Source: Aquanectria penicillioides
Lineage: Eukaryota; Ascomycota; Sordariomycetes; Hypocreales; Nectriaceae
Assembly (NCBI GenBank): GCA_003415625.1
Contig: PYIU01000003.1
Coordinates: forward strand, 2,914,001 to 2,978,000
Length of the DNA stretch: 64,000 nucleotides
Direction of reading: 5' to 3'
Shown piece after piece: positions 12,924 through 25,700 of the stretch. The translations under genes and the position numbers were made by a program. The number at the start of each line of letters is the position of its first letter. Position 1 is the first letter of the stretch. The notes below the pieces were generated by a model, which did not search any database, had not been told where the DNA came from, and saw nothing but the letters and a program-made list of their open reading frames with translations.

Positions 12924-14976
12924 ATGTCGGCACCCGTCCCTTCAATTCCCCCGGGCCTGTCCACGGCCATCCCAGTCGATTCGTCATTGGGTCTCTGGGA
13001 TCGCCTAACAAACTGGGCTTCCGAAAACAAGGCCGTTGTTTATACCATTGCTGGCGTTGCCGTTGTAGTCACGGGAGCCGGTGTCGTCTACTACCTCAAT
13101 GATCCGGTATGTTATGCCACCCTGATCTTGCATATGCTTGTGATCCCCTCCACCGCTCGTGGCCGCGGATCCGGCATTTGCATCGGACCACATCCCTTCC
13201 TCTCCAACTCCGGCTAATTCATCCTGACCCTATTATAGTCAAGGTCCGATTCGACCCCTAAGCTCAGCAAGAAGGAGAGGAGAAAGCGAAAAGAGGCCGA
13301 ACGCAAGGCTGCCGAGGCTAGGGAGGCTGTCCCCGCTGCTGGCCCCTCGCAGCCTCAAGCCGCCTCCGTCCAGAGCGATGAGCTACCAGAGATCAACGAG
13401 GAGACCGTTGCTGCTCTTTCCCAGCAGCAGCGTGAAGAATATGCCGCCAAACTCAAGCAGGCCGGTAACAAGGCCTACGGTGACAAGGCCTACAACCGTG
13501 CCATTGATCTGTATTCCAAGGCCATCATCTGCAAGCCCGACCCCGTCTTCTACTCCAACCGAGCAGCCTGCCACAGTGCTATGAGCGAATGGGACCAGGT
13601 CATTGAGGACACCACCGCCGCTATCAGCATGGACCCCGAATACGTCAAGGCCATCAACCGCCGCGCCACTGCCTACGAGCACCAGAAGAAGTACTCCGAG
13701 GCTCTGCTCGACTTCACCGCCTCATGCATCATTGATAACTTCAAGAGTGAATCGACCGCCCAGGCCGTTGAGCGGCTTCTCAAGACCTTTGCCGAGCAGA
13801 AGGCCAAGGAGATGATGGCTAACCGCCCACCTAAGCTACCCAGCCCTATCTTCGTCGGCAACTACCTCCAGAGCTTCCGACCCAAGCCCCGCCCCGAGGG
13901 CCTCGAGGACTCGGCCGAGCTGGATTCCGAAACTGGAAAGGGACAGATGCAGATCGGCCTCCAGGCACTGGAGAAGAAGACCGGCGACGGCTACGAGGAG
14001 GCCCGACAGGCTTTCGAGAGGGCCTTGCAGCTCGGTGAACTGGGCGAGTATGAGGCTCTCGCTTTCAACATGAGGGGTACCTTCCGAACCCTACTGGGTA
14101 ACCACGCCGATGCCACCCAGGACTTCGATAAGAGCATTGAGCTCGACCCCTCCATGACCCAGAGCTACATCAAGCGCGCCAGTATCAGCCTCGAGCTCGG
14201 CGAGCCCGACAAGGCCGAGGAGGAGTTCGCCAAGGCCCTGGAGCAGGACAACAACGACCCCGATGTCTACTACCACCGCGCCCAGGCCCACTTTATCAAG
14301 GGAGACCTCGCCGACGCCCAGAAGGACTACCAGAAGTCGATTGATCTGGATAAGGAATTCATCTTCTCTCATATCCAGCTTGGTGTGACCCAGTACAAGA
14401 TGGGCTCCATTGCATCGTCCATGGCCACCTTCCGACGATGCATCAAGAACTTCCCCAAGGTTCCTGACGTTTACAACTACTATGGTGAGCTGTTGCTCGA
14501 CCAGGGTAACTTCTCTGAAGCTATTGAGAAGTTCGACACCGCCATGGAGATGGAGAAGCAGACTAAGCCCATGTCCATGAACGTTCTACCTTTGATCAAC
14601 AAGGCACTGGCCCTGTTCCAGTGGAAGCAGGACTTCAAGGAGGCTGAAAAGCTCTGCCAGAAGGCCTTGATTAGTGAGTGCTACCAGAGCTGTGGATTTC
14701 CAAGTCGCAGTTTACTAACCGTTTGTAGTTGATCCCGAGTGCGATATTGCTGTTGCCACCATGGCTCAGCTCCTCCTTCAGCAGAACAATGTCCCCGCCG
14801 CCCTGAAGTATTTTGAGCGCGCAGCGGAGCTTGCCCGCACCGAGGGCGAGATCGTCAATGCCCTATCCTACGCCGAGGCGACCCGAACACAGGTGCAGGT
14901 GACGGAGAAGTACCCCAAGCTGGCCGCTAAGCTGGCCGGTGGCGCCGGCCCCGGTGGTCTGCGGATGGGACCTTAA
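12924..14976 (+). CDS. TOM70: Mitochondrial import receptor subunit Tom70
   Basis: Three exons, 12924-13106, 13239-14673 and 14729-14976, give 621 residues, the usual length of Tom70. Residues 37-57 are a transmembrane anchor ([20 protein letters not shown]) preceded by a short intermembrane/matrix-side segment. A basic Lys/Arg/Glu stretch follows, then TPR repeats: the Hsp90/Hsp70-clamp TPRs begin near residue 130 ([28 protein letters not shown]), and the C-terminal array forms the presequence-protein pocket. Tom70 sits in the outer membrane and receives carrier-type precursors from cytosolic chaperones. The first exon encodes essentially only the anchor. Codon usage is strongly C-ending in the second exon, which suggests high expression. 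Confidence 0.96.
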
Positions 14977-15952
14977 ATGATATGTTGTACGAAATAAAGT
15001 CGATGCGTGAATCAAGGAGAATCATGGCCGGGCATGTAAAGTGTACGAATTTGGAGAAAGAGAGGGTGCCGGATGTTTGGATGGGTTGCGAATTATTTTG
15101 CCCGCTGCCACCAGCCCACGAGTTCTCATCTGGCGAAGGTCTTGGTCTCACGGGGAAGTGAGACCCAATGCTTTGGAGTCGGGAAACTGTAATGCACAAT
15201 TGAGAGGCCCCGTTGTACCTGTATATAATAACACTTCCCACTTCACCCTTTTATTTCCCAGCATACCACGGGCGTTCGTGAGCCACGGCGGCGGCGCGTT
15301 GCGCGGACACTTTGGACAGGTGGTTAAGCGAGTGGATGGGTTGGAGGGCAAGAAAAGTAGTCAATTTTTTTATCATAATTGCCTGCTTTTTTTTTATTCC
15401 GGTGTTTGCATGCGTACAGTATCTACCAAGTCTCCGAGGCGTTGCTTGTCGAATGATGTACCCTTTCATCTCATGAAGATATTATTTCCTACGGCGTGAG
15501 AGCCCCCCCTCTCCAAAGCCATCCAAACCCCATTCTGGATCGTCGTCAATAGATACAGCAACTCCAGAGACCACACCAGGCTTTTCCCACCCTACCCAAG
15601 CAGAGCAAAAGGTATTCCTACAGAAAGAAACAAAACGGCGAATTGGGTGGGAATCAGAAAACGACCAGCTCATACCAAAAAAAAAAAAGATAAAACAAAC
15701 AAATCCTTCGTGACCCTTTTCATAAAACTCTTTCACCATCATCCTGCCTTTCCTTCAGTTGAAAAAAAAAAAGCTCCCCAGCGTGTGGACGCTTCGAGGA
15801 GAGGAGAATTAAGTACTGATGCATACGGCAAATGGTCGTATACGCTCGTCGAGGTCGAGAATACGACGTCAAAAAGTCAGAAACAAGAATCTATCAGGCG
15901 CCAAATAGATACGGCAACATTAAGACGGTAACGGTAACGGCGGATAGGCCGT
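14977..15952. other. Convergent intergenic region, TOM70 / syntaxin
   Basis: This stretch lies between two convergent 3' ends. It contains several A/T homopolymers (for example 15389-15398, 15669-15679 and 15762-15771) and an AATAAA at 14991. No gene is visible. Confidence 0.5.
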
Positions 15953-17068
15953 TTATTTCTTGGTCAGGGCAACACCAAGACCGACACCCAGGGCAATGGC
16001 GAGGATGATGAGAAAGACGACGAGGGCGCACCACCACTTGAGCTTGCGGCGGCGACGGGCGTGCTCGTTGGCGACCTTGACTTGCTCGTTGCCCTTCTCC
16101 ATGTGCTCAACAGTGTTAATGGCGTTGTTCTCGGTAGCCTGGATGACGGGTTCCTGCTGCTCAACAACAGTAGCAAGCTCCTGGTAGAGGAGGGCAAGCT
16201 CGGAGAGGGTTTGCTCAATACGCTGGAGTTCGGTGTGACGAGCTCGCACATTGCCCAAGACGGAGCTGGCGTGGCCAGTGCGGTTGGTTCCGATCTGGTT
16301 GGGGGCGGTTCACGTCAGCTTTGTTGTCCTACGTAGTGCAAGAATCTGACAAAGGGAGTGGGCGACAAGAGGGAAAAAACACTTACAGCAGTTTGGAAGA
16401 CACCTTCATTGCCCCAATCGGCTAAAGCAGCTTCTTTAACTTCCTCTTCCGTAGCATCCGGGTTCACGATACGGTACTGGCGGGCAATTTGGTCGCGGTA
16501 GCGCTGTCGGTAGTCGCGCTCGATGCTCTGGTACTTGTCGAGCTCGGACTTGAAGAAAGTCTTGAGGGACTGGAGTTGGGTGTTCTTGGTGTTGCGGGAC
16601 GAGTCGGTGGTCTTTGCAAGATCGCGCTCGAGACGCTTGATACCGTCCTTGATGGCGGTGTTGCGGATCTGAGTCTGGGCGACATACTGCTCAAGCTGCT
16701 CCTTTGCGGCTCCGTCGGTGCTGCCGAGAGTGCGCTGGTGGAGCTGGCCGATGAAGTCGATGTCGGAGGTCAGGGCCTTGATGTCGTTGCGCAGGCTCTG
16801 AACGTTGTTCAGGAAGTCGTTTTGCGAAAGGGCAGCGCTGGAGGCAGGCTGCTGGTTGTAGTCCTGCATTTCATACTGGTTCTGGGCCGGTTGGTCCTGG
16901 GCGTATGGGTTGCCCTGAGGGTTGTTGTGTTAGTCTCAGGCTGACAATGGCATTGTTGTGACAGCCGGGGCGCGCGGAATTTGACTATACCTGACCGTAA
17001 CCGCCGTAGCCGGCTTCTTGAGGAGGGCCCTCCTGGTATGGGTTCTGATTATACTGGCCGTAAGACAT
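15953..17068 (-). CDS. SSO1: Plasma-membrane t-SNARE, Sso/syntaxin-1 type
   Basis: Three exons, 17068-16991, 16914-16387 and 16294-15953, encode 315 residues. The N-terminus is Gln/Tyr/Pro/Gly-rich. Residues about 50-200 form the Habc three-helix region (NDFLNNVQSLRNDIKALTSD). The SNARE helix covers about residues 205-275 (LSELALLYQELATVVEQQEP, with the central Qa glutamine), and the protein ends in one membrane anchor (WWCALVVFLIILAIALGVGL) after a Lys/Arg cluster. Yeast Sso1/2 pair with Sec9 and Snc for exocytosis, and in filamentous fungi the orthologue acts at hyphal tips and septa. The second intron acceptor (16295) was chosen because it keeps the conserved NRTGHASSVLGNVRARH segment. Confidence 0.93.
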
Positions 17069-19954
17069 TGTGACAATGATGGTCGGCGAGGCTAGCAATG
17101 GAGGAGTTTTGGGGGGAGGATGAGATGATGCAAAAGAGGAGGAGGCCCAGGAAGATGAAGAGGAAGCGTAAGAGCTCGGATGGACTGGGTTGGGCAGGAC
17201 GCTAAACCACAATGGCGCAGCCCCCAAGGAAAACGAGGAAAGCTGCAGTGGTTGGTGGGGAGAACGGATGGACGGGGGGCCTTGTTCTGGCTCTTCGGGG
17301 GGGTGGGGGGGGGGAGCTGCAGGGCGCTGGTAGACGCTGGTGGACGCTGGAGGTGCAGCGCAGACAAGGTTGAAGGCAGGTGGATCGGACGACCGGTGAT
17401 GGCTCGCCGAAGGATTAATTAGAGGATGGTTGGAACGGGGACCCTGCTGGGGGGTTTTACGTCACTGCAGCGGAGGGTACGTAGTGCAGTGGCACCCGAC
17501 CTTTCAGTGAAGTCGGCCCAGTAGCGTTGCAGATTAACGACCGGTGGACGCCGCAGTTACCGTTCCCGGTGTCAGTTGGCGAGTGGCGGCGGCCAGCGGG
17601 ATGGCGGAGGGGGCGACGTGCGATGAACGAGGGCCCTGGCTGGCGAAAACAGCAGAAACAGTCCGTGCTGCTCTTCTCGAAACGATCCCCAGAGTCAAAA
17701 CAATCAATCAATTATGTGCCACCAGTCCACCACAGTGGAGGCCGACGTTGACAGCGGGAGAGACGACGATCCGGGATGGCTTGGCAGGGCTGAGACAGGA
17801 CCTGGTAAGAAAAAAAAAATTGGTCAAGACAAAAAGGAAGCAGAAACAATGGCAGGCCAGATGCAGAGACAAGTTGCTGAGTGAGAGAGGCATGTAACTT
17901 GGTGGCGGAAATGTGTGCTCGACGTCGTGCTTATGAAGCACTCCCACACAAGGCTGCCGATTTTCTCACTTCGCGAACACATCTGACTTTGGCAGCACCG
18001 CACCACTCGGCAGCCTCGGGTGCGAAGCTGCCCCCCTCTCCCCTAGCCTGTCGGCCAGGACTCCTGCTGTTGCTGCGCAGCGCTAAGAACGTGGCCCCGT
18101 CACTGTAAATCGCACTCGGATCGACCCTCGCACTCTCGGCCGCAGGGCGTGTGGACGCCTGTGGCGGCGGAAACGATCGGAGCCCCATCTGTCTGCCCTC
18201 GCTCCCAAAATAAGCACTCACTGCCCTGCCATGGCAAGATTTCGCAAGCAGACGAGCGGGCTAGCGAGCGGTGCTTCCCCCCCAGTCGTCAGCGATTGAG
18301 GCTGTGTACGAATGGCGAGCGAACTGCGCGGGTGCACTGTACGATGCGCCGCCTTCCCTCGGGAGCTAAGCGTCCGAGATGGCTGCTCGTGCAGCATGCG
18401 TCGGGCTTGTGGGTTACAGTTCAGAACTGTTCTGCATCTGTCATCAGCCACCACGATGCATCATCACCATCGTCGTCTTTGCTCCATCTGGTACATCCAT
18501 TCTTTGCTGCTGCCTTGGAGCTCTGGGACCATCACCAAGCTTTTAGACCCGCGTAAACGAGAGACCGCGCTCTATGCAGAGCGCCAGCCTTGGAAGCGGA
18601 GCGCGCCCATCCCCACACCTAGCACCACCTCGCATCCATGGATCATTGGAATGACATTCCCACCCCTGAATGGCCTCGATAGTCTCCTTCTAATATCAGC
18701 TGCTCATCAAATTACCGTGGATGAGCCACACACCCAATCTAATAGCCATACCCTTGTGCCTTGATCCCAGTTTTTGTAAGCTTCTATAACTCGGCGAGAT
18801 GAGCGGCACGGATCATTTGCACTCCATTCCTCTGGATTCTTTTCTTAACCTTGCTTGGTATCCCGAGTAGCTTCAGGCGATAATTGCGGCTTCAACGGTA
18901 TATGTATTGCCTTTACTGGGCAAAACCTACACACGGGATTGGTGGAGAAAGGACATTATCCAAGCCACGTCGATCAATAAACTCCTCCAGCTAGGCTTCG
19001 ATCACCGTGGCGCTGACTGCCAAGGAGCGCAGGAGATTTAACCCGTTCTAGAAACAGAGGCATCCACAGATAGGTGGTAGATCAGAGCTCGCATGGAGGT
19101 CTGTGATAATGTGCTCGACTCAGGATGTCACTTGAGTCTGTCGCCTCCCGGGGCCGAAGTGCCGAGGCACCATTTGTCAGGCGCAGATACGAAAATCAAG
19201 GATCAATCTAAAGAACGTAAACGGTAGGTAGGCATGCCATCGAATCATGCTTTTTCAAAATGGCTCTATGATTGAAGTAGGTGGGGAGAGACATGTGGTT
19301 TAATTCGCAACTATTTTTTGTTGCGGTGACCATATACAAGACTGTTGGCTTGATATGGCGGCCATTAGCTATCAAACTTGAAGATATATGGGTGCCTAAA
19401 GCTACCGACACGATACTCGCCTCCACCTATAGACACTAGCACTATTGCTTTAGCAAAATTCCGGTTTTCACCTATTTCGTCATGGGATCCAAAGCCATGA
19501 CTGATGCTGACCGTCATTAGCCAATAGCCTGCTCGTCGTGATGATGGCCATCCACCGAAGTCGATGCAAGGCGAACTGTCTCTCTCACCGCGTAATCACC
19601 GCCAGGTTCAAATCATAATCTGGAATCCCACGCATCTAAAACTCCAAACTCCGAATGGCGTCTTCTACGCCGTGGTCCACCCCGTCATCCGGTACTGGCG
19701 GGGGGGTTTTTTTTTTTTTCACTTTTCTTGTCTAATGGGCTGTTTGACATCGCCCAACATGTAGCAGCCTTGAGAGATGCAATAGGTTCTCGCAAATAGA
19801 GCGTAATTGAGCACAATCCCCTGTTGTGGGCTTACATGTGACAACAAGTGCTTGACACGAGGACCTGTGCGCAAGGTTCCTTTGAGGCTGGTTGCCTGTC
19901 TGCTAGCTGAATAGAATAACCCCCTCAGTTGATTGCAAATCACTTAAGGTCGGT
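17069..19954. other. Long intergenic region
   Basis: This 2.9 kb stretch holds no recognisable gene. The part next to 17068 should be the syntaxin promoter and leader; it is CT-rich on the minus strand and includes a G run at 17299-17311. Homopolymers occur at 17812-17819 and 19713-19720. Open frames at 18149-18764 show no domain or exon logic. Confidence 0.45.
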
Positions 19955-20911
19955 TTAGAGGTAGTTCTTCTTCTTGGCGGTTCGTGTGTATTGTGTCAGA
20001 TGCCACTCAACATCACCGTCCTTGTTGTCCAAGGTACCGTTTCGGATTTCAAACACTCTCATCGTCATCCGCGGGCCAACCTCAGCCAACTCAACGCTGT
20101 CGTAGCCGGTGCGCACGAAGACGTGGTGCCTAACCTCAATGCTGTCCTCAATGTTCTTGAATGTGACAACTCGGTTGCCGACCTTGTTCTTGCTCGTGAT
20201 GGTCTCCCGGGGTGGGAAGATATGTTTTAACACTTTGACGACTCGTTCTCCAAGTCGAGACGTGAATCCGTCGAAGATGAGATGAGGATAGGACTCGCTG
20301 ACAGTTCCTCGGACACTTCCAGGAATATCGTGACGCAAGACAACGTTGTGCAGAGAAAAGGATAAAGTCGGGCCGTGAGGGAAGTGCGACACGGTAAGCG
20401 CAGTAGGGGTACCGCGATGCTCGTGGAGAAGAATGACGTCGGAGAGACCTGCAGACTTTGCTGATTGAACCAGATCGGGGAGAATGAGGTTTCCACGGTT
20501 GAGACGAACAGCCGTGGGGAGAAGAAGTCTAATTTCCTTGGCGAAGGCAGCCAATCTGGCAGACGGGTTACGGGACGTCGTCACGAGGACTCGGGGATCA
20601 ACGATGCCAGACAGCTGGGCGTATTCGTCATCAAGATCAAGCTGCTCGTTTGTGGTGAGGTCAGGCGTCGACTCGTCATACTGGTAGTCTTTGCGCAAAG
20701 ACTTGTCGTTCGCGATCGTGGGGTCCAATGGTTTTCCAGATGCTAGAGAGGCTCGTAGCTTTGCCCGCTTCTCACTGATCTCAGCATCTCGCAACAAGAG
20801 AGCTCGCCGGTACAGATAGTCGCGCCGTTGGCGCGCTTGCTTGCGCTGAAGTAGAAGTGTTAGCACATAACGTCAGTCAGGCATATATTTCCCTTGACGA
20901 CTCACAATCAT
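19955..20911 (-). CDS. IMP4: U3 snoRNP protein Imp4, Brix domain
   Basis: Two exons, 20911-20906 and 20845-19955, encode 298 residues. The first exon carries only the codons for Met-Ile; the intron is 60 bp with GTGAGT and TTCAG ends. The joined N-terminus MIRKQARQRRDYLYRRALLL is characteristic of Imp4. The Brix domain starts near residue 85 (PRVLVTTSRNPSARLAAFAK) and includes GLSDVILLHEHRGTPTALTV and the sigma70-like segment around HLIFDGFTSRLGERVVKVLK. Imp4 works with Imp3 and Mpp10 in the small-subunit processome for 18S rRNA maturation. Without the six-base exon the protein would lack a plausible start. It is divergent from UPF1. Confidence 0.96.
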
Positions 20912-21541
20912 GATCAGTGCGAGAAATATGCCCGCTTCAGAGAACTTCGAGACGCAATGGTGAGCAGCAGTCTGGAATTTTTCGGGTCGCTGCCACCAGA
21001 AAAAGTTGCCTTATCGGTTTTGCCGGGGTTCAAACGCATATCGATAACACCGCCGCCTATCACGTGGGCGCAAAATGTCCCACCAAACTCCGCCAACAAG
21101 AGGGTCCTGCTATTCACCCGGCGATATAATATCTGGTTCACCAGAAAAACGAAATCTCACCTGCCAACTCTCGTGCTGCAAGTCTGAGAAGGAACAGCCC
21201 CGTACCTTCTCTGTTATCCGACTATTCTCGCAAGTCGCCACCCTTTTTTCCCCGGCGCATCCCTCTTCGCGATGATGTGAGTCTTACCAGCGACTTGCAA
21301 TTCCCAGTCTCTTTCCCAATCCGACCCGAGTCGCCCCCCAAGGCCTCACAAGCGGGTCTATTTCGAAAGACCAGCAGCTGGAGGTGAGTCGCACCGCTCT
21401 TTGCCACCTATTGGGGAGGTTTTGGACGGCTGCCCTCACCATCAAGCGTCACCATCACCTCGACGCGGGGCACACAGGTGTTGATAACTATTGCAGGAAA
21501 ACCCTACCAGCCTGACGCGAATTTCTACTATCTACACCACC
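20912..21541. promoter_or_regulatory. Divergent promoter, IMP4 / UPF1
   Basis: This 630 bp region must drive both a ribosome-biogenesis gene and the NMD helicase. A CT-rich stretch near 21240-21340 probably belongs to the UPF1 leader. I could not assign specific sites. Confidence 0.5.
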
Positions 21542-24500
21542 ATGGAGGGCGCCTTTACCCATGTTGGCAACCATTTGATTTCCGACTCTGCCGCGGCCAT
21601 CAAGGCCGGGGCCGACGACCTGTCCGCAATTGATCCCGACGAGAGCTTGCTCTATGGCAAATACCCCGATCGAAGTGGCCGGCGCCGAGCCGATGACGAT
21701 GACAACCAAACCGAAGCGTATGAGGAGGACGACAATGATAGCTTGAACAGTGTGCCGGTCGATGGTATGACCGGACTGAAGCTGAAGGGGGTAGATGAGG
21801 AGAATGAGCTCCCAGCCCATGCTTGCGCGTAGGTGACACCACAAGGAATCGGCGCGAGGCTCGTTGACATTTGCCCACAGATACTGCGGAATCCACTCCC
21901 CCGGCTGCGTGGTGAAGTGCCTCACCTGCAATAAGTGGTTCTGTAGCGCTCGTGGTAACGGTACTTCAACCCACATCGTGAATCACCTTGTGCGAGCTCG
22001 CCACAAGGAAGTTCAGCTTCACCCAGAGTCCACTCTGGGCGATACTGTTCTCGAGTGCTACAACTGCGGTACAAAGAATGCCTTCCTCCTCGGATTTATC
22101 CCTGCCAAGTCCGATACGGTCGTCGTTCTTCTTTGCCGACAGCCCTGTGCTGCGAACACCTCGAACAAGGATATGAACTGGGACACCTCAAGATGGCAGC
22201 CACTTATTGAGGAGCGAGCCTTCCTTCCTTGGCTTGTTGCTACCCCGTCTGATGCTGAACAACTCCGTGCCCGTCATTTGACTCCGAACATGATTGCAAA
22301 GCTGGAGGAGATGTGGAAGATCGAGCCCAAAGCCACAGTTGTCGACCTTGAGAAAGCCTCCAACATTGACGATGACCCCAACCCTGTTTTTGCTGCAATA
22401 TGACGACCCTTATCACTACCAGAACATTTTTGGCCCTTTGGTCAAGATGGAATCCGACTATGATAAGAAACTCAAGGAAGCCCAGTCCGAAGATGGGCTC
22501 ACTGTTCGTTGGGATTACGGTTTGAACAACAAGCATCTTGTCAGCTTCAATCTGCACAAGATTGAATCTGGCGATGTTAAGCTTGCCGTTGGTGATGAGA
22601 TGCGACTACGATACAAGGGCGAGCTCCGATCCCCCTGGGAGGGCGTTGGATACGTCATCAAGATCCCGAACAACCAGTCCGACGAAGTCACTCTGGAGTT
22701 GCGCAAAACCGGAAACGATAAGTTAGTGCCAACCGATCTCTCGCACAACTTCTCGGCCGACTACGTCTGGAAGGCTACTTCGTACGATCGAATGCAGCTA
22801 GCCATGAAGACCTTTGCAGTCGATGACATGAGTGTTTCTGGTTACATTTTCCACACCCTTTTGGGTCATGAGGTCCACCTGCAACCCATGAAGACAAATC
22901 TCCCTAAGAAGTGGTCAGTTCCTGGTCTTCCGGATCTCAACCCCAGCCAAGTCGGTGCTATCAAGGCGGTTCTGCAAAAGCCTCTGAGTCTTATTCAAGG
23001 TCCTCCTGGAACTGGAAAGACCGTCACTTCCGCCACCATTATCTACCATCTTGCCCGGATGAGCGGTGGTCAGGTTCTAGTTTGTGCGCCATCTAACGTT
23101 GCCGTTGACCAGCTTTGCGAGCGCGTCCATCGCACTGGCCTCAAGGTTGTTCGTCTCACAGCCAAATCCCGTGAGGATGTCGAGTCATCGGTCAGCTTCC
23201 TCGCTCTCCACGAGCAGGTTCGCATGTCTGAGCACAACAGTGAGCTAGTGAAGCTCTCACAGCTGAAGAATGAGCTGGGCGAACTGTCTAGTCAGGATGA
23301 AAAGAAGTTCAAGCAGCTTACCAAGGCCGCCGAGCGGGATATTCTCAACAATGCCGATGTCGTCTGTTGCACTTGCGTCGGTGCAGGTGACCCTCGTCTG
23401 TCCAAGATGAAGTTCCGCAACGTTCTGATCGACGAGTCGACCCAATCGGCTGAGCCAGAATGCATGATTCCGCTTGTGCTCGGATGTAAGCAGGTGGTTT
23501 TGGTCGGTGATCACAAGCAGCTCGGACCCGTCATTATGAATAAGAAAGCGGCCAAGGCTGGCCTCAACCAGTCCTTGTTTGAGCGTCTCGTCAACCTCAA
23601 GCTCTCTCCCATCCGACTCAACATCCAGTATCGCATGCATCCTTGCCTCTCCGAGTTCCCTTCCAACATGTTCTACGAAGGAACATTGCAGAATGGCGTC
23701 ACACATGAGAACCGACTGAGGAAGGACGTCGACTTCCCCTGGCCAGTTGCAGAGATGCCTATGATGTTCTGGTCCAACTTGGGACATGAAGAAATCTCCG
23801 CCTCTGGAACTTCCTACCTGAACCGAACCGAAGCCTCCAATGTCGAAAAGGCCGTCACCCGATTCTTCAAGGCTGGTGTCAAGCCAGCAGACATTGGTGT
23901 CATCACTCCATACGAAGGCCAGAGGAGCTACATTGTGACCACGATGCAGAACTCTGGAACGTACAAAAAGGAATTTTACAAGGAAGTTGAGGTTGCATCC
24001 GTCGATGCTTTCCAGGGACGTGAAAAAGACTTTATTGTCCTCTCTTGTGTTCGATCCAACGACAATCAGGGCATTGGTTTCCTGTCTGACCCCCGGCGTC
24101 TCAACGTCGCCCTGACCCGAGCCAAGTATGGCCTGGTTATTCTCGGAAACCCCAAGGTGCTGTCCAAGCATGAGCTGTGGCACAACCTGCTTGTCCACTT
24201 CAAGGATCGCAAGTGCTTCGTCGAGGGCCCCCTCACGAACCTCCAGGCTTGCCTCCTGCAGTTCAGCCGTCCCAAGGTCAGCTACCGACAGAAGAACCAG
24301 CAATCCCAATTCGGCAACAGCAATGCCAACAATGCCAACAACAGTGGTGGTGGCAGCAGCAACGCCAATAGCAACAATAGCAACAACAACTTTGCCAACG
24401 GCCGTTTCAACCCACCTCCTTCGGGTCGTGATTTCGACTTGGGTTCCCAGGTTTCGTACATTCCCGATGATGTGTCTTCGATTCACGGCTCCGCTTTTGG

Positions 24501-24909
24501 AGGTGCGTCCCTCAACAGCGCCTTCCCCCCAATGTTCTCTAGCTTCACTCCTGATCAGTGGCCCGGTCTACCTGGGGTTGCTCCTCCTGGACGTGGGGGC
24601 AAGAGCCGTGGCCGTGCTACAGAGAGCATCGCTGGCGAGAGTGTTGCCAACTCGGAGTTTACGGACACCTCGGCCAGCGTGATCGGCGGCAAGGGTGTCG
24701 GACAGGGCGGTGTTAGTCTTGGCGCTGGGCTCCACGATGCTGTGACGGGAATGCGACCTGTTTCGTATAGCCAAAGCGACCGGCTGAAGCAGTACGTGGA
24801 GAGCAGCGGACGCATTGCACCTGGGCACGCATATGGACGACGGTTCGACGACGATGAGAAGAGCGTTAGCACTGCATTCCACAGCCAGATTGGCGGAGGA
24901 TACGACTGA
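21542..24909 (+). CDS. UPF1: NMD RNA helicase Upf1/Nam7, with an apparent +1 frameshift
   Basis: Exon 1 is 21542-21828 and exon 2 is 21881-24909 (52 bp intron). The CH zinc domain ([20 protein letters not shown], later [12 protein letters not shown]) is followed by the superfamily 1 helicase core: [54 protein letters not shown] and [11 protein letters not shown]. The C-terminal 200 residues are Asn/Ser/Gly-rich (coded by about 24316-24411) and then disordered. Upf1 unwinds RNA in nonsense-mediated decay. The reading frame breaks inside a T5 run at 22387-22391: upstream conserved residues …DDDPNPV continue in another frame as [16 protein letters not shown]. Skipping one base gives 1104 residues and an exact fit; no intron can explain it because both sides are conserved. 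It is either a sequencing error in a homopolymer, a true null mutation, or (least likely) recoding. Confidence 0.93.
22387..22391 (+). other. Frameshift site in UPF1 (T5 run)
   Basis: The sequence around this run reads in one frame to the Val codon at 22386 and in the next frame from 22390 onward. The upstream frame terminates at a TGA ending at 22403. One surplus T is sufficient to explain it. Confidence 0.85.
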
Positions 24910-25470
24910 ATGACGACGTGAGCGCTACGAGTAGGCGATGATATATATTTTTGCATCCTACGGGCTCTGCAGCAGGACTTGCTCTCCCGCCGGATCACCA
25001 CGCGCGGCCAGCAAGGGGTCTGTTGTCCCCCAAGCGCCTTGTCGTCAAGGCCAACGCGGTCAAGCCAGACTGAACCGCGAGGACCGTTTCGTGTCCGACG
25101 CTTCTGGACGCCGCCTGACCGGATTGGTCCGGACAGAGGATATTGGGGTCGCGTACTAGCGACTCAACCCTACGACGGCCATCGGGGTCGTTGCGACCCG
25201 TCCGATGCAGATTGTCTTAATATTCACAGCATTGCAGTAGTAGCCAGGGGGAGGGGGAAGAGGCGAGAGAGGAGAGTCCAAAGATGCGACGGCGAAGGAC
25301 GGACAACGGCGACGACGGTTTCTCTAGGAAACGCCGTTGTCAGTGGTGTGGGCATGGTGTGGTTGGTGCTAGCGCAGACGCAACGCAGAAAGTTTCGCGG
25401 ACGCCGAGCAACAAAAAGACTTCCTCTCGAGCCTTTGGACTGGGGCGTGGATTCCCACGATGAGAAACGG

Positions 25471-25501
25471 GTTGTTGTTGTTGTTGTTGTTGTTGCTGCT
25501 G
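25471..25501. repeat. GTT trinucleotide microsatellite
   Basis: About nine GTT/TGT units in a row end in two GCT units and run into a T tract. It lies in non-coding DNA and is likely length-variable between strains. Confidence 0.85.
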
Positions 25502-25670
25502 TTTTTTTTTATTTTTATTTTTTCTCGTCTGACCATAGTCCCTCATTTTTGAACGTAGACGAACCACTAAACAAGCTTCAGTCATTCCTTTTTAAGATTG
25601 GTGCCGACATGGGCGCAGGCGTACATGCAGATTGTGATGATGTGGTGCATACTGTAGGCAAAGAGATCTA

Positions 25671-25700
25671 CGGGGTGGCACGGGGTGGCACGGGGTGACA
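25671..25700. repeat. 10-bp tandem repeat, three units
   Basis: The unit CGGGGTGGCA is present twice exactly and a third time with one change (CGGGGTGACA). A degenerate fourth unit follows. No gene overlaps it. Confidence 0.8.

Noticed and set aside
19560..19640. Sequence with a tRNA-like B box (GGTTCAAATC)
   Set aside because: No matching acceptor, D or anticodon stems could be built around it.
23257..24486. 409-codon open frame on the - strand
   Set aside because: It is antisense to the conserved UPF1 helicase core and shows no recognisable domain.
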